A stretch of DNA of 64,000 nucleotides from Jiangella alkaliphila (GTDB lineage: Bacteria; Actinomycetota; Actinomycetes; Jiangellales; Jiangellaceae): NCBI RefSeq assembly GCF_900105925.1, contig NZ_LT629791.1, positions 4,310,001-4,374,000 of the forward strand. Direction: 5' to 3'. The translations under genes were made by a program, and so were the position numbers. Of this stretch, positions 34,788-44,453 are shown piece by piece. The notes beneath the pieces were generated by a model that saw only the letters and a list, made by a program, of their open reading frames with translations, had not been told where the DNA came from and did not search any database. Position 1 is the first letter of the stretch. Every line of letters starts with the position of its first letter.

Positions 34788-35198
34788 ATGACCGCGATCG
34801 TCGTGGGCTACGTCCCCAAGTCCGAGGGCCGGGCCGCACTGCGCCGGGCCGCCGAGGAGGCGCGGCTGCGGGGCGCGCGGCTGATCGTCGTCAACTCCGC
34901 CCGGGGCGGGCGTGACTTCGACGACGACGACGCCATCAAGGCCGACGCCGAGCTGGCCACCGTCAGCCAGCAGCTCAAGGACGCCGGCATCGAGGCCGAG
35001 GTGCGCCAGCTGGTGCGCGGCATGGACGTGGCCGAGGACCTGATCGCGGTGGCCGAGGAGAACGCGGCCGATTTCATCGTCATCGGCCTGCGCCGCCGCA
35101 GCCCGGTCGGTAAGTTGATCTTGGGAAGCAACGCCCAGCGTATCCTGTTGGATGCACCGTGCCCTGTCTTGGCGGTCAAGGCAGAGGACGTGGATTGA
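34788..35198 (+). CDS. universal stress protein family protein
   Basis: A 136-residue single USP domain. It starts MTAIVVGYVPKSEGRAALRRA and includes the nucleotide-binding end IVIGLRRRSPVGKLILGSNAQRILLDAPCPVLAV, which contains the glycine and GS motif of ATP-binding USPs. The ATG has GAGAGAAGG upstream. It is divergent from dinB, and the HhH-GPD gene begins 16 bp after its stop, so both are likely in one transcript. Confidence 0.9.
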   Translation: MTAIVVGYVPKSEGRAALRRAAEEARLRGARLIVVNSARGGRDFDDDDAIKADAELATVSQQLKDAGIEAEVRQLVRGMDVAEDLIAVAEENAADFIVIGLRRRSPVGKLILGSNAQRILLDAPCPVLAVKAEDVD

Positions 35199-35214
35199 GA
35201 AGGGTTCCCCCGAC

Positions 35215-35790
35215 GTGACGACGTTGTACCTAGCGGGCGACCCCGCGGCCGACGCGCTGCTGGCGCGCGACCCGTTCGCGCTGCTCACCGGCATGCTGCT
35301 GGACCAGCAGGTGCCCATGGAGAAGGCCTTCTCCGGCCCGGCGGTCATCGCCGAGCGCATGGGCGGCGTCGACCACCTCGACCCCGCGGCCATCGCCGCC
35401 CACGATCCCGAGGCGTTCGCCGAGATCTTCTCCCGCACGCCGGCCGTGCATCGGTTCCCGGGGTCCATGGCCGGGCGGGTGCAGAAGGTCGCGGCGTACG
35501 TCGCCGAGCACTACGGCAACGACGCGGCGAACATCTGGGCCGGCACCACCACCGGCGTTGAGCTGTTGAAGCGGCTCAAGGCGCTGCCCGGGTTCGGCGA
35601 GCAGAAGGCCAAGATCATGGTCGCGCTGCTGGGCAAGCAGATCGGCGTGCGGCCCGACGGCTGGCGCGAGGCGGCCGGCGACTACGGCGTCGAGGGCGCC
35701 ACCCGGTCGGTGGCCGACGTCGTCGACGCCGACACCCTGACCCAGGTGCGGGCGACGAAGCGGGAGATCAAGCGTGCGGCGAAGGCCTAG
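35215..35790 (+). CDS. HhH-GPD type base-excision repair protein
   Basis: A 191-residue protein of the actinobacterial HhH-GPD group. The first half has ARDPFALLTGMLLDQQVPMEKAFSGP, as in DNA glycosylases, and the helix-hairpin-helix is in LKALPGFGEQKAKIMVALLGKQ. The catalytic Asp of the HhH-GPD family is expected just after, and the segment VRPDGWREAAGDYG holds two candidates. No iron-sulphur Cys cluster is present, so it is closer to AlkA/Ogg than to EndoIII. GTG 35215 was chosen; it lies 16 bp after the USP stop. Confidence 0.83.
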   Translation: MTTLYLAGDPAADALLARDPFALLTGMLLDQQVPMEKAFSGPAVIAERMGGVDHLDPAAIAAHDPEAFAEIFSRTPAVHRFPGSMAGRVQKVAAYVAEHYGNDAANIWAGTTTGVELLKRLKALPGFGEQKAKIMVALLGKQIGVRPDGWREAAGDYGVEGATRSVADVVDADTLTQVRATKREIKRAAKA

Positions 35791-35795
35791 CGGTA

Positions 35796-37400
35796 ATGCG
35801 ACCGGCTGACGCGCAGCGCCTGCTCGGTGCGCTGGCCGGCGTCGACGCGCCCGTGGGATTCGCCGTCTTCGACGAGGAGCACCGGTTCCTCGCCATCAAC
35901 GCCGCCCTGGCGGAGCGGTCCGGCAAGGGCATCGCCGACCACCTCGGGCGGGCGCCGGCCGAGGTGCTGCCGCCGGAACTGGCCGCGCACACCGACGAGA
36001 TGATCGAGCGGGTCCTGCGCACCGGCGAGGCGGTCGAGGCCGAGGAGCCGGCCGTCTCGGGGCGCACCGACACCTATCACCTGCACTCGTCCTGGTACCT
36101 GGTCGACGAGGGCCGCGGCCGCGAGGTCGCCATGTTCGTCGTCGACGACACCTCCCACCAGCGCGCCATCTCGTCGCTGCGCCGCAGCCGGGCCCGCAAC
36201 GCGCGGCTGCTCGAGGTGTCCGACGTCCTGTCGCGGGCCGTGACGGTGCGCGAGGTGGCCGACGGCGCCGCCGCGCTGGGCCGGCGCAACGTCCAGGCGC
36301 TGCGCACCGCCGTCACGCTGATCGGCCCCAACGCGCGGCCGTACCCCGTCACCACCGGGCTCGGCGAGGGCGAGGACGTCCCCGTCTGGCCGCACCAGGC
36401 CGTCACGCCGACCGACGAGGTGCTGCGCAGCGGCTGGCCGATGTTCCTCGGCAGCCGCGAGCGCGCCCGTGCGGCCGCGCCCGGCGACCCCGTCTTCGGC
36501 GATTTCCTCGACCGCACCGACGAACGCGCCTGGGCGGTGCTGCCGCTGGCCGGCGAGGAGGGCTGCGTCGGCGCCGTCCGGTTCTCCTTCGCCACGGAGC
36601 AGGACTTCGACTCCGACCAGTGCCGGTTCCTGCGCGCCGTCGCCCAGCAGTGCTCGCTGGCGTTCGCCCGGGCCCGGCTGTTCGAGCGGGAGCGGACGGC
36701 GGCCGCGTCGCTCAGCCAGGGGCTGCTGCCGCGGCGGCTGCCGACGGTGGCCGGCGTCGAGCTGGCGGCGCGCAGCCGCACCGACGTCGGCGAGCACTCC
36801 GTCGGCGGCGACTGGTACGACGCGCTGGTCATGCCCGACGGCGAGCTGGGCCTGGTGGTCGGCGACGTCATGGGCCACGGCGTCACGGCGGCCAGCGCCA
36901 TGGGCGAGATGCGGGCGGCGCTGCGGGCGCTGGCGCTCACCGACCCCGACCCCGCGGCGGTGCTCGGCGGGCTGGACCGCCTGGTCGAGCGCGACGACGC
37001 CGTCGAGATGGTCACCGTCGTGTACGCCCTGGTCGACCCCGTCAACGGGACCGTCCGGGTCGGCGACGCCGGGCACCTGCCGCTGATCCGCATCCCCGAG
37101 GTCGGCGCCGTCGAGCTGGTCGACGCCGGCGCCGGCACCACGCCGATCGGCGTCACCGAGCCGCGGTCGACGCAGTCGGTGCGGTTGTGGCCCGGCGACG
37201 TGCTGATCGCGTTCACCGACGGTCTGATCGAGTCCAGGGTGCGGTCGCTGGAGGAAGGCTTCGCCCAGTTGCTGCGCTGCCTGGAGGAACAGCGCGGCGT
37301 CCCGCTCGAGCAGTTGCTCGACGCCGTCGTGCGGCGCATGCAGATCGACGGCGCCGCCGACGATCAGACGATTCTCGCGCTACGGTGGGCCGGGCGGTGA
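35796..37400 (+). CDS. PAS-GAF-PP2C serine phosphatase (SpoIIE/RsbU type)
   Basis: A 534-residue signalling phosphatase. A PAS domain (residues about 15-125, GFAVFDEEHRFLAINAALAE) is followed by a GAF domain (about 140-300, VLPLAGEEGCVGAVRFSF). The PP2C SpoIIE domain is at about 310-534. Metal-binding motifs are GGDWYD, GDVMGHG, FTDGLIE and DDQTILALR. Such enzymes dephosphorylate anti-sigma-factor antagonists. It begins six bases after the HhH-GPD gene and lies upstream of the principal sigma gene, but no anti-sigma factor or antagonist is encoded nearby. Confidence 0.92.
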   Translation: MRPADAQRLLGALAGVDAPVGFAVFDEEHRFLAINAALAERSGKGIADHLGRAPAEVLPPELAAHTDEMIERVLRTGEAVEAEEPAVSGRTDTYHLHSSWYLVDEGRGREVAMFVVDDTSHQRAISSLRRSRARNARLLEVSDVLSRAVTVREVADGAAALGRRNVQALRTAVTLIGPNARPYPVTTGLGEGEDVPVWPHQAVTPTDEVLRSGWPMFLGSRERARAAAPGDPVFGDFLDRTDERAWAVLPLAGEEGCVGAVRFSFATEQDFDSDQCRFLRAVAQQCSLAFARARLFERERTAAASLSQGLLPRRLPTVAGVELAARSRTDVGEHSVGGDWYDALVMPDGELGLVVGDVMGHGVTAASAMGEMRAALRALALTDPDPAAVLGGLDRLVERDDAVEMVTVVYALVDPVNGTVRVGDAGHLPLIRIPEVGAVELVDAGAGTTPIGVTEPRSTQSVRLWPGDVLIAFTDGLIESRVRSLEEGFAQLLRCLEEQRGVPLEQLLDAVVRRMQIDGAADDQTILALRWAGR

Positions 37401-37524
37401 GACATCGGCGTGGGCGGCGGCCTTTCGGGATGAACAGGACCCGTGTGCTGTGCCACAATGATGTGTTGCCGTCGCCACCTCGCGTACTGCGCTGCCCTTA
37501 ACCAAAGACATCGAGAGGTCGTAC

Positions 37525-39026
<1,502 letters not shown>

Positions 39027-39039
<13 letters not shown>

Positions 39040-39725
39040 GCGTCCGTCGTGCGGGTCGGCCACCGGCCGGCCCGCATGGCCTCGTCGGCGGGCCGCGCCG
39101 GGAAGAGCAGCTCCATGATCGACCGAGCCAGCCAGTCCTCGTACCGCTGAGCCGGCCACCCGAGCCGCGCCGTGAGCTTCTCGAAGTTCGCGCCGTCGAT
39201 CATGATCCACACACTGGCAGCGAGTTCGTCGGTCCCGACATCGGTGCGCAGCCAGTCACGTGACCTGAGCAGCGCGACGAGGTCGCGGACGTTGCCGTGG
39301 ACGAGCCGGATCACCTCGGACCACTCGGCCTCGATGTCCGGGTCGTCCGCGGCGGCCGAAGCGAACGCACGCATGAGCCCGCTGCTCCTGGCGTTGATCT
39401 CGCTCACCAGGCGGGCGGCGGCTCGGGCGAATCCCTCGGGACTCTCCTGACGCAGCAGCGCGCCCGACTCGGGCACGTCGAGAATCGACTCGTCGGCCTC
39501 GCGGCCGAAGGTGCGCAGCCGGACGGCCGCGCCCAGGAGGCTCCGCTTCGGGCCCTGTGCCTGGACGGTCTCGACCGAGACCTCGGCCGCCTCGGCGATG
39601 CGAGCGAGGGTGGTGCGGGAGTACCCGTGCGACGCGAAGAGCTCGGCGGCCGCATCGATCACCCGCCGCCGAGTGGCGGCGGCCTGCTCCGCCCGGAGCG
39701 TCGACGAGTACCGGCGAACGGAAAT
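39027..39725 (-). CDS. TetR family regulator, probable ATT start
   Basis: A regulator with the [33 protein letters not shown] and an all-helical C-terminal domain (to 39027, overlapping the end of rpoD by 13 bp). A GTG at 39662 would cut off the first helix. The frame extends upstream through [25 protein letters not shown], the usual N-terminus of the family, but contains no ATG, GTG or TTG. ATT at 39725 lies five bases after GAGGGGG, so ATT initiation (232 residues) is most likely. It is divergent from the glycosyltransferase and probably represses it. Confidence 0.75.
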
Positions 39726-39743
39726 GACTACCCCCTCGATGGG

Positions 39744-39773
39744 TTGACCACTATCGCATAGTACTCAATACTG
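39744..39773 (+). promoter_or_regulatory. glycosyltransferase promoter with palindromic operator
   Basis: TTGACC (39744-39749) and AATACT (about 39768-39773) form a -35/-10 pair with an 18-bp spacer. The palindrome ACTAT-CGC-ATAGT (39750-39762) fills most of the spacer. The adjacent TetR protein is the obvious candidate ligand. Confidence 0.55.
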
Positions 39774-39807
39774 CACCAAGCTGATCGACCTGGCCGAGGG
39801 GGCCACG

Positions 39808-41118
39808 ATGTCCGACATCCTGATCGCCAGTGTGCCGATCCACGGGCACGTCACGCCGCTCCTCGCCGCCGCCGCGGGCCTCGTCGAGCGCGGTCACCGG
39901 GTCCGGTTCCTCACCGGGGCGCGCTTCGCGTCGCTCGTCGAGGAGACCGGCAGCTCCTTCGTCGCCCTCCCCGCCGAGGCGGACTACGACGATCGGCGGC
40001 TCGACGAGGTGATCAAGGACCGGCCTCGGGGGATCGCCGGCCTGCGCTTCGACGTCAGGCAGATCTTCCTCGCGCCAGCGCCGGCCCAGTATCGGGCGCT
40101 GCTGTCGCAGCTGGCCGAGCCCACGACGGCCGTGCTGGTCGACCCCACCTTCTTCGGGGCGTTCCTGCTCACCGGCCACCCCGCGCACGCCCGCCCTCCG
40201 GTGATCTACGGCGGGCTCACCCCGCTGCCACTGGCGTCGCCGCATGTGCCGCCGTTCGGGCTCGGCCTGCAGCCGATGGGCGGCCCGCTGCGGCGCCTCG
40301 ACACGACCCGCAACAGGGCGCTGCGGTTCCTCGTCGAGCGCGTCGTCTTCAGGCCGGTGCAGCGCGAGGTCGACGCGCTCTACCGCTCGGTGCACGCCCG
40401 CCCGGCGAACGCCTTCCTCCTCAACTGGCTCAGCACCGTCGACGCGATCGTGCAGTTCTCGGTGCCGGCGTTCGAGTACCCGCAGCCGGGCGCCGCTGTG
40501 CCCACGTACTTCTCCGGACCGTTGACCCGGCCGACGACGGCGGCCGTGGCGGCGGACCTGCCGGACTGGTGGGACGACCTCCGGACGACGACGCCGGTCG
40601 TGCATGTCACCCAGGGCACGATCGCCAATTCCGATCTCACCGCACTGATCCGGCCGACCCTCGACGGGCTCGCCGGCGAGGACGTCCTGGTGGTGGTGAC
40701 GACCGGACACCGCCCGGTCGAGGAGCTCGGACCGGTGCCGGACAACGCGCGGGTCGCGCGGTTCCTGCCCTACGACCTGCTCCTTCCGCTGGTCGACGTG
40801 ATGGTGACCAACGGCGGATACGGCGGCGTGCACTACGCCTTGGCCCACGGCGTGCCCCTCGTCGCCGCCGGTGTCACCGAGGACAAGCCGGAGGTGTGCG
40901 CCCGTGTCGCCTGGTCCGGGGCCGGCGTGAACCTCCGCACCGGACGGCCCCGCGCGCGCCCCGTGCGGCGCGCCGTGCTCGAGGTGCTCGGATCGTCGAG
41001 TCATCGGGCGGCGGCCACCGTCATCGCCGGCCAGATCGCCCGGTCGCGCGGGGTGGACGAGCTCGTCGCCGTCATCGAGGACCTCGACGAGCGCCGCGCC
41101 CGAGCCGGCCGGGCCTGA
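39808..41118 (+). CDS. MGT/UGT family glycosyltransferase (GT1)
   Basis: A 436-residue GT-B glycosyltransferase. The N-terminal acceptor domain begins ILIASVPIHGHVTPLLAAAAGLVERGHRVRFLTG, with the catalytic His in HGHV. The C-terminal donor site shows VVHVTQGTIANSD and the PSPG-like stretch VTNGGYGGVHYALAHGVPLVAAGVTEDKPE. Relatives inactivate macrolides, or glycosylate natural products and lipids, using UDP- or dTDP-sugars. No biosynthetic cluster is nearby, so a resistance or detoxification role under the adjacent TetR regulator is more likely. The ATG follows GAGGGGGCC. Confidence 0.88.
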   Translation: MSDILIASVPIHGHVTPLLAAAAGLVERGHRVRFLTGARFASLVEETGSSFVALPAEADYDDRRLDEVIKDRPRGIAGLRFDVRQIFLAPAPAQYRALLSQLAEPTTAVLVDPTFFGAFLLTGHPAHARPPVIYGGLTPLPLASPHVPPFGLGLQPMGGPLRRLDTTRNRALRFLVERVVFRPVQREVDALYRSVHARPANAFLLNWLSTVDAIVQFSVPAFEYPQPGAAVPTYFSGPLTRPTTAAVAADLPDWWDDLRTTTPVVHVTQGTIANSDLTALIRPTLDGLAGEDVLVVVTTGHRPVEELGPVPDNARVARFLPYDLLLPLVDVMVTNGGYGGVHYALAHGVPLVAAGVTEDKPEVCARVAWSGAGVNLRTGRPRARPVRRAVLEVLGSSSHRAAATVIAGQIARSRGVDELVAVIEDLDERRARAGRA

Positions 41119-41139
41119 ACCCGTCTCGCGGACCGGTGG

Positions 41140-41145
41140 CACAAT
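41140..41145 (+). promoter_or_regulatory. -10 element of arginase-family gene, leaderless geometry
   Basis: CACAAT ends six bases before the GTG at 41152, the spacing expected for a leaderless transcript. No ribosome site is present. Confidence 0.4.
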
Positions 41146-41151
41146 CGCACG

Positions 41152-41901
41152 GTGACCCACATTCTCGTGCCGTACCACCTCGATGAGCACCGGCCCGGCC
41201 TCGACGTGCCGTACGAGCCGGCGGTGACGGTGAGCCGCGACCTGACCGGCGACGACGTCTGGGAGCGGGTCGGCGGGCTGTACGCCGAGGTCGCCGACGT
41301 CGTGGCGGCGGACGTGCGCGGCGGGCAGGTGCCGCTGGTGATGTCCGGCGACTGCATGGTCTCGCAGGCCGTCGTCGCCGGGGTGCAGCGCGCGCACGAC
41401 CGCGCAAGCCCGTCGATCGTCTGGTTCGACGCGCACGGCGACGTGCAGACGCTGGAGACGACGACGTCGGGATATCTGGGCGGGATGCCGCTGCGCATGC
41501 TGGCCGGCTACCGGCCAGAGCTGCTCGCCGACCGGCTCGGGCTGGCGCCGATCGCCGAGGACCGCATCGTGCTGGTCGACGGGCGGGACCTGGACCCGCC
41601 GGAGCGCGACTACCTGGCCGCCTCGAACATCCGGCAGGTCTTCACCGCCGAGCTGGACGCGGACGGCGTCCCGCTCGGCCCGGTCTACCTGCACGTCGAC
41701 CTCGACGTCGTCGACGGGGCGGAGCTGCCCGGCCTGCTGTTCCCGACGCCGGGCGGGCCGTCGGCGAGCGAGGTCGGCCAGGCGATCCGCCGCGTGCTCG
41801 ACACGGGACGAGTCGCCGCCGTCGGCCTGGGCTGCACCTGGCACGAGGGCCAGGACGGCCAGGGCGCGGCCGAGCGGGTCCGCGCCGCCCTGCCGTTCTA
41901 G
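41152..41901 (+). CDS. arginase/agmatinase family protein
   Basis: A 249-residue ureohydrolase-fold protein. Manganese-ligand motifs are present: SGDCMVS (in place of GGDHS or GGNCS), WFDAHGDVQT (DAHxD) and HVDLDVVDG (DxDxxD). It is shorter than classic arginases (about 300). The first motif has Cys where arginases have His, a form seen in arginase-family proteins of uncertain substrate. Activity on arginine is therefore not assured. A leaderless-type -10 lies six bases before the GTG. Its stop codon shares the CTAG with the stop of the convergent GNAT gene. Confidence 0.82.
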   Translation: MTHILVPYHLDEHRPGLDVPYEPAVTVSRDLTGDDVWERVGGLYAEVADVVAADVRGGQVPLVMSGDCMVSQAVVAGVQRAHDRASPSIVWFDAHGDVQTLETTTSGYLGGMPLRMLAGYRPELLADRLGLAPIAEDRIVLVDGRDLDPPERDYLAASNIRQVFTAELDADGVPLGPVYLHVDLDVVDGAELPGLLFPTPGGPSASEVGQAIRRVLDTGRVAAVGLGCTWHEGQDGQGAAERVRAALPF

Positions 41902-42575
41902 GCCGGCCGGCGGACCAGCTCGATGTTGCCGCCGATCCGCCGGGCGCCGAACCCCGCGAACAGCGCGTTCGACCCGTCGTTGGTCTCGTCGACCTCGCAG
42001 ACCACCTCGGCGGCGCCGCGTTCGTGCATGATGCCAAGGACCCGGGCCACCAGCGCACGGGCCAGCCCGCGCCGCCGGTACGCCGCCCGCACGCCGATCA
42101 GACCGAGCCGTGGCACGGAGGGCCGGATCCACACCCGCACCAGCCCGGCGTAGCCGCCGCTGCCGCCGTCGACCGCGATCAGGTAGGTCGACGGGTCGAA
42201 CTGCGGGTCGTCGAAGGTCTCGCGCCGGAACGCCTCCGGGTCGGTGCGCCACGCGTCGACGCCCGGCACGGAGCGGCGCAGGTCCTGGTCGAGAGCGGCC
42301 AGCCGGACGAGGTCGGCGTCGGCCGCGGACACCACGCCGAAGCCGTCCGGCCACGAGCTGCCGTCCGGCGGCGCGGTCGGGACGGCGTACACGTGCTCGC
42401 GCCGCGCGACGGTGAACCCGCGGCCGGTCAGCAGGGCGAGCCGGTCGCCGTCGTCCTCGCCGGCCTCGGTGTAGAGGTCGCCGTCGTGCTCCGCCAGGAC
42501 GGCGTCGAGCTGCGGCCCGCCGGCGTCGCCCGGCAGCACCAGGTACGTGCGGGCGTCGGGGCGGGACATGATCAT
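41898..42575 (-). CDS. GNAT family N-acetyltransferase
   Basis: A 225-residue acetyltransferase. The acetyl-CoA pyrophosphate loop RAAYRRRGLARALVARVL (Q/R-x-x-G-x-G/A) is clear, preceded by strand VPRLGLIGV and followed by ALFAGFGARRIGGN. The N-terminal half (LAEHDGDLYTEAGEDDGDRL) resembles a second, degenerate GNAT fold. Start ATG 42575 (MIMSRPDA) was chosen, with 42569 as alternative. The substrate is unknown. It overlaps the arginase-family gene by 4 bp at the stops. Confidence 0.85.
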   Translation of the reverse strand: MIMSRPDARTYLVLPGDAGGPQLDAVLAEHDGDLYTEAGEDDGDRLALLTGRGFTVARREHVYAVPTAPPDGSSWPDGFGVVSAADADLVRLAALDQDLRRSVPGVDAWRTDPEAFRRETFDDPQFDPSTYLIAVDGGSGGYAGLVRVWIRPSVPRLGLIGVRAAYRRRGLARALVARVLGIMHERGAAEVVCEVDETNDGSNALFAGFGARRIGGNIELVRRPA

Positions 42576-42631
42576 GCCACCGACGCTAGCGGCGCCGCCG
42601 TCGCCAGAGCCACCGAATAATCGTGCCCGCA

Positions 42632-42637
42632 TACACT
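42632..42637 (+). promoter_or_regulatory. -10 element of rhomboid gene, leaderless geometry
   Basis: TACACT ends six bases before the ATG at 42644 with no ribosome site between, again the leaderless spacing. Confidence 0.45.
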
Positions 42638-42643
42638 GGCGAC

Positions 42644-43240
42644 ATGTCGTCCTCGGGCCAGATCACGCCGCGTCGATCCGTGCCGCCGGCCCTCACGGCC
42701 GCCCTCCCGGTGTTCGTCCTCGTGCTGCTCATGTGGGTCGAGGAGATCATCGACGCGCTCCCGGGCGTGAACCTCGACCAGTACGGCATCCGGCCGCACG
42801 ACCCCGAGGGGCTGGTCGGCATCGTCACGGCGCCGTTCCTGCACGGCGGGTTCGGCCACCTCATCGCCAACACCGGCGCGTTCCTGGTGCTGGGCTGCCT
42901 CATCGCCATCACGACGCAACGGTTCTGGGCGGTCACCATCGGCGTCGCGCTGGTCGGCGGGTTCGCCACCTGGCTGGCGGCGTCGCCCAACAGCGTGCAC
43001 ATCGGGGCCAGCGGCGTGGTCTACGGCTACGCCGCGTTCCTGGTGGCCTGGGGCGTGCTGAGCCGCCGGGCGGTCGCCGTGGTGGTCGCGGTCATCGTGG
43101 TGCTGATGTACGGCGGCATCGTGGTCGGCGTGCTGCCCGGCCAGCCCGGCATCTCGTGGCAGGGCCACCTGTTCGGCGCGCTGGCCGGTGTGCTCATGGC
43201 CTGGCTGCTGCGGGGGAGCGGGACGAAGAGTCGCGCGTGA
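42644..43240 (+). CDS. rhomboid family intramembrane serine protease
   Basis: A 198-residue rhomboid with six helices. Active-site elements are the oxyanion HLIANTGAF (HxxxN), the nucleophile Ser in HIGASGVVYGY (GxSG) and the catalytic His in WQGHLFGALAGVL. All required residues are present, so it is predicted active and cuts membrane-protein helices. ATG 42644 was taken because of the -10 element just before it. Its 3' end overlaps the convergent DUF1579-like gene by 47 bp, so one of the two 3' ends could be slightly misassigned. Confidence 0.9.
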   Translation: MSSSGQITPRRSVPPALTAALPVFVLVLLMWVEEIIDALPGVNLDQYGIRPHDPEGLVGIVTAPFLHGGFGHLIANTGAFLVLGCLIAITTQRFWAVTIGVALVGGFATWLAASPNSVHIGASGVVYGYAAFLVAWGVLSRRAVAVVVAVIVVLMYGGIVVGVLPGQPGISWQGHLFGALAGVLMAWLLRGSGTKSRA

Positions 43241-43634
43241 AGCGCATGTCCATCCAGTGCCGCCAGGCGCCGTCGTCGAGACGGTCCCAGCGTGCGGCCA
43301 TGCTCGCGCCGTCGTCGGCGACCACCAGCCGCGACCGCGTGTCCGGCCCGGTCAGCGTGACCACGCCTTCGTCGTCGACCCGGACGGTCATGGTGCCAGT
43401 GGTGCCGTCGCTGTTGTAGGCCCGCGCGACGCAGGTGTCGCCGTCGGCGTCCTCGCCGAACACCTCCAGCGCCTGGTAGGGCTCGCCGTCGACGGTCACG
43501 TCGACGTGGTGGACGAGGAAGTGCCGGCCGGGCAGCCATTCGTAGACGTCGCTGCCCTTGATGCGCACGATGGGGTCGTCCACCGTCTCGCCCTCGGACG
43601 TCCAGCTGCCGATCAGCGGGTCGAGGCGTTCCAT
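43194..43634 (-). CDS. DUF1579-like/lipocalin-fold protein
   Basis: A 146-residue protein with MERLDPLIGSWTSEGETVDD at the N-terminus, then repeated short beta strands (YEWLPGRHFLVHHVDVTVDGE, YQALEVFGEDADGDTCVARAYN, TMTVRVDDEGVVTLTG). This is the pattern of the DUF1579 group, small beta-barrel proteins related to lipocalins. The ligand is unknown. The ATG follows GAGGAGGGACCTC. It is divergent from an ArsR gene, with a shared operator between them. Confidence 0.68.
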   Translation of the reverse strand: MERLDPLIGSWTSEGETVDDPIVRIKGSDVYEWLPGRHFLVHHVDVTVDGEPYQALEVFGEDADGDTCVARAYNSDGTTGTMTVRVDDEGVVTLTGPDTRSRLVVADDGASMAARWDRLDDGAWRHWMDMRFTRDSSSRSPAAARP

Positions 43635-43655
43635 GAGGTCCCTCCTCGGGTAGGC

Positions 43656-43677
43656 TATGTAAGCAACTTCTTACATA
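43656..43677. promoter_or_regulatory. palindrome TATGTAAG-N6-CTTACATA, ArsR operator candidate
   Basis: Perfect 8-base arms with a 6-base spacer in the 58-bp gap between the DUF1579-like gene and the ArsR gene, 16 bp before the ArsR start. It could control both directions. Confidence 0.65.
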
Positions 43678-43692
43678 CTACCCGGAGGGGAC

Positions 43693-43989
43693 GTGGACGA
43701 CACCTTGCGCGCGGTCGCCGACCCGACCCGCCGGGCGATCATGGAGCTGGTGCGCGACGGTGAACGCTCGGCCGGCGACATCGCCGCCAGGTTCCCGGGC
43801 ATGAGCCGCCCGGCCGTGTCGCAGCACCTCAAGGTACTGGTCGACGCGGGACTGGTGGACGTGCGCCGCGACGGCAACCGCCGGCTCTACGCGCTGCGGC
43901 CGGAGGGCCTGGCCGACGCGGCCGGGTTCATCGAGCGCATGTGGTCGGCTCAGTTGCGAAAGCTCAAGGAAGCAGTGGAGACAGAATGA
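43693..43989 (+). CDS. ArsR family transcriptional regulator
   Basis: A 98-residue winged-helix regulator: TLRAVADPTRRAIMELVRDGERS, HTH GDIAARFPGMSRPAVSQHLKVL, wing VDVRRDGNRRLYALRPEGL, and the C-terminal helix IERMWSAQLRKLKEAVE. It has no metal-binding Cys pair. The GTG start has GGAGGGG a few bases upstream. The ATGA overlap with the following AHSA1 gene is the same layout as the broken cassette at 24835-25466, here complete. Confidence 0.9.
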   Translation: MDDTLRAVADPTRRAIMELVRDGERSAGDIAARFPGMSRPAVSQHLKVLVDAGLVDVRRDGNRRLYALRPEGLADAAGFIERMWSAQLRKLKEAVETE

Positions 43990-44396
43990 TCGAGCAGACC
44001 ATCCGCATCGACGCCCCACCCGAGCGGGTGTGGGCGTACTTCACCGACGCCGGGAAGCTGGCCCGGTGGTGGGGGAGCGCCGAGGTGGACGCCCGCCCCG
44101 GCGGCCTCCTGCGCGTCGCGATGGACGGAGGGCCGGACCCGGTGATGCGGGGCGAGTTCGTCGAGCTGCGCCCGTACGAGCGGCTGGTGTTCACGTTCGG
44201 CTGGGAGCCGGGGCCCGGTGTGCCCGACGTCGCGCCCGGCGGCTCGCGGGTCGAGGTCGAGCTCACGCCCGACGTCGACGGCACCGTCGTGACGCTGCGC
44301 CACAGTGGTCTGCCGGCGACGCTGCGCGGCGAGACCATTGTCGGGTGGCGTATCGTCCTTCGTCGCCTCGCGGTAGAGGTGGCCGAAGGCCACTAG
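43986..44396 (+). CDS. AHSA1/SRPBCC family protein
   Basis: A 136-residue START-like protein: IEQTIRIDAPPERVWAYFTDAGKLARWWG, GGLLRVAMDGG, VMRGEFVELRPYERLVFTFGWE and VEVELTPDVDGTVVTLRHSGLP. The C-terminal helix GWRIVLRRLAVEVAEGH is present, in contrast to the truncated homologue at 25149. It probably binds a small hydrophobic ligand or stabilises proteins; the ligand is unknown. It is coupled to ArsR by ATGA. A strong terminator lies nine bases after the stop. Confidence 0.86.
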   Translation: MIEQTIRIDAPPERVWAYFTDAGKLARWWGSAEVDARPGGLLRVAMDGGPDPVMRGEFVELRPYERLVFTFGWEPGPGVPDVAPGGSRVEVELTPDVDGTVVTLRHSGLPATLRGETIVGWRIVLRRLAVEVAEGH

Positions 44397-44404
44397 CAGA
44401 TGGT

Positions 44405-44432
44405 TCGGCCGCCTCGCGAACGAGGCGGCCGA
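44405..44432. terminator. bidirectional terminator hairpin
   Basis: TCGGCCGCCTCG, loop CGAA, CGAGGCGGCCGA: a perfect 12-bp stem with a stable CGAA tetraloop between the convergent AHSA1 and DUF7455 genes. Confidence 0.8.
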
Positions 44433-44453
44433 CAGGCGACTATGAGGGGTGAG

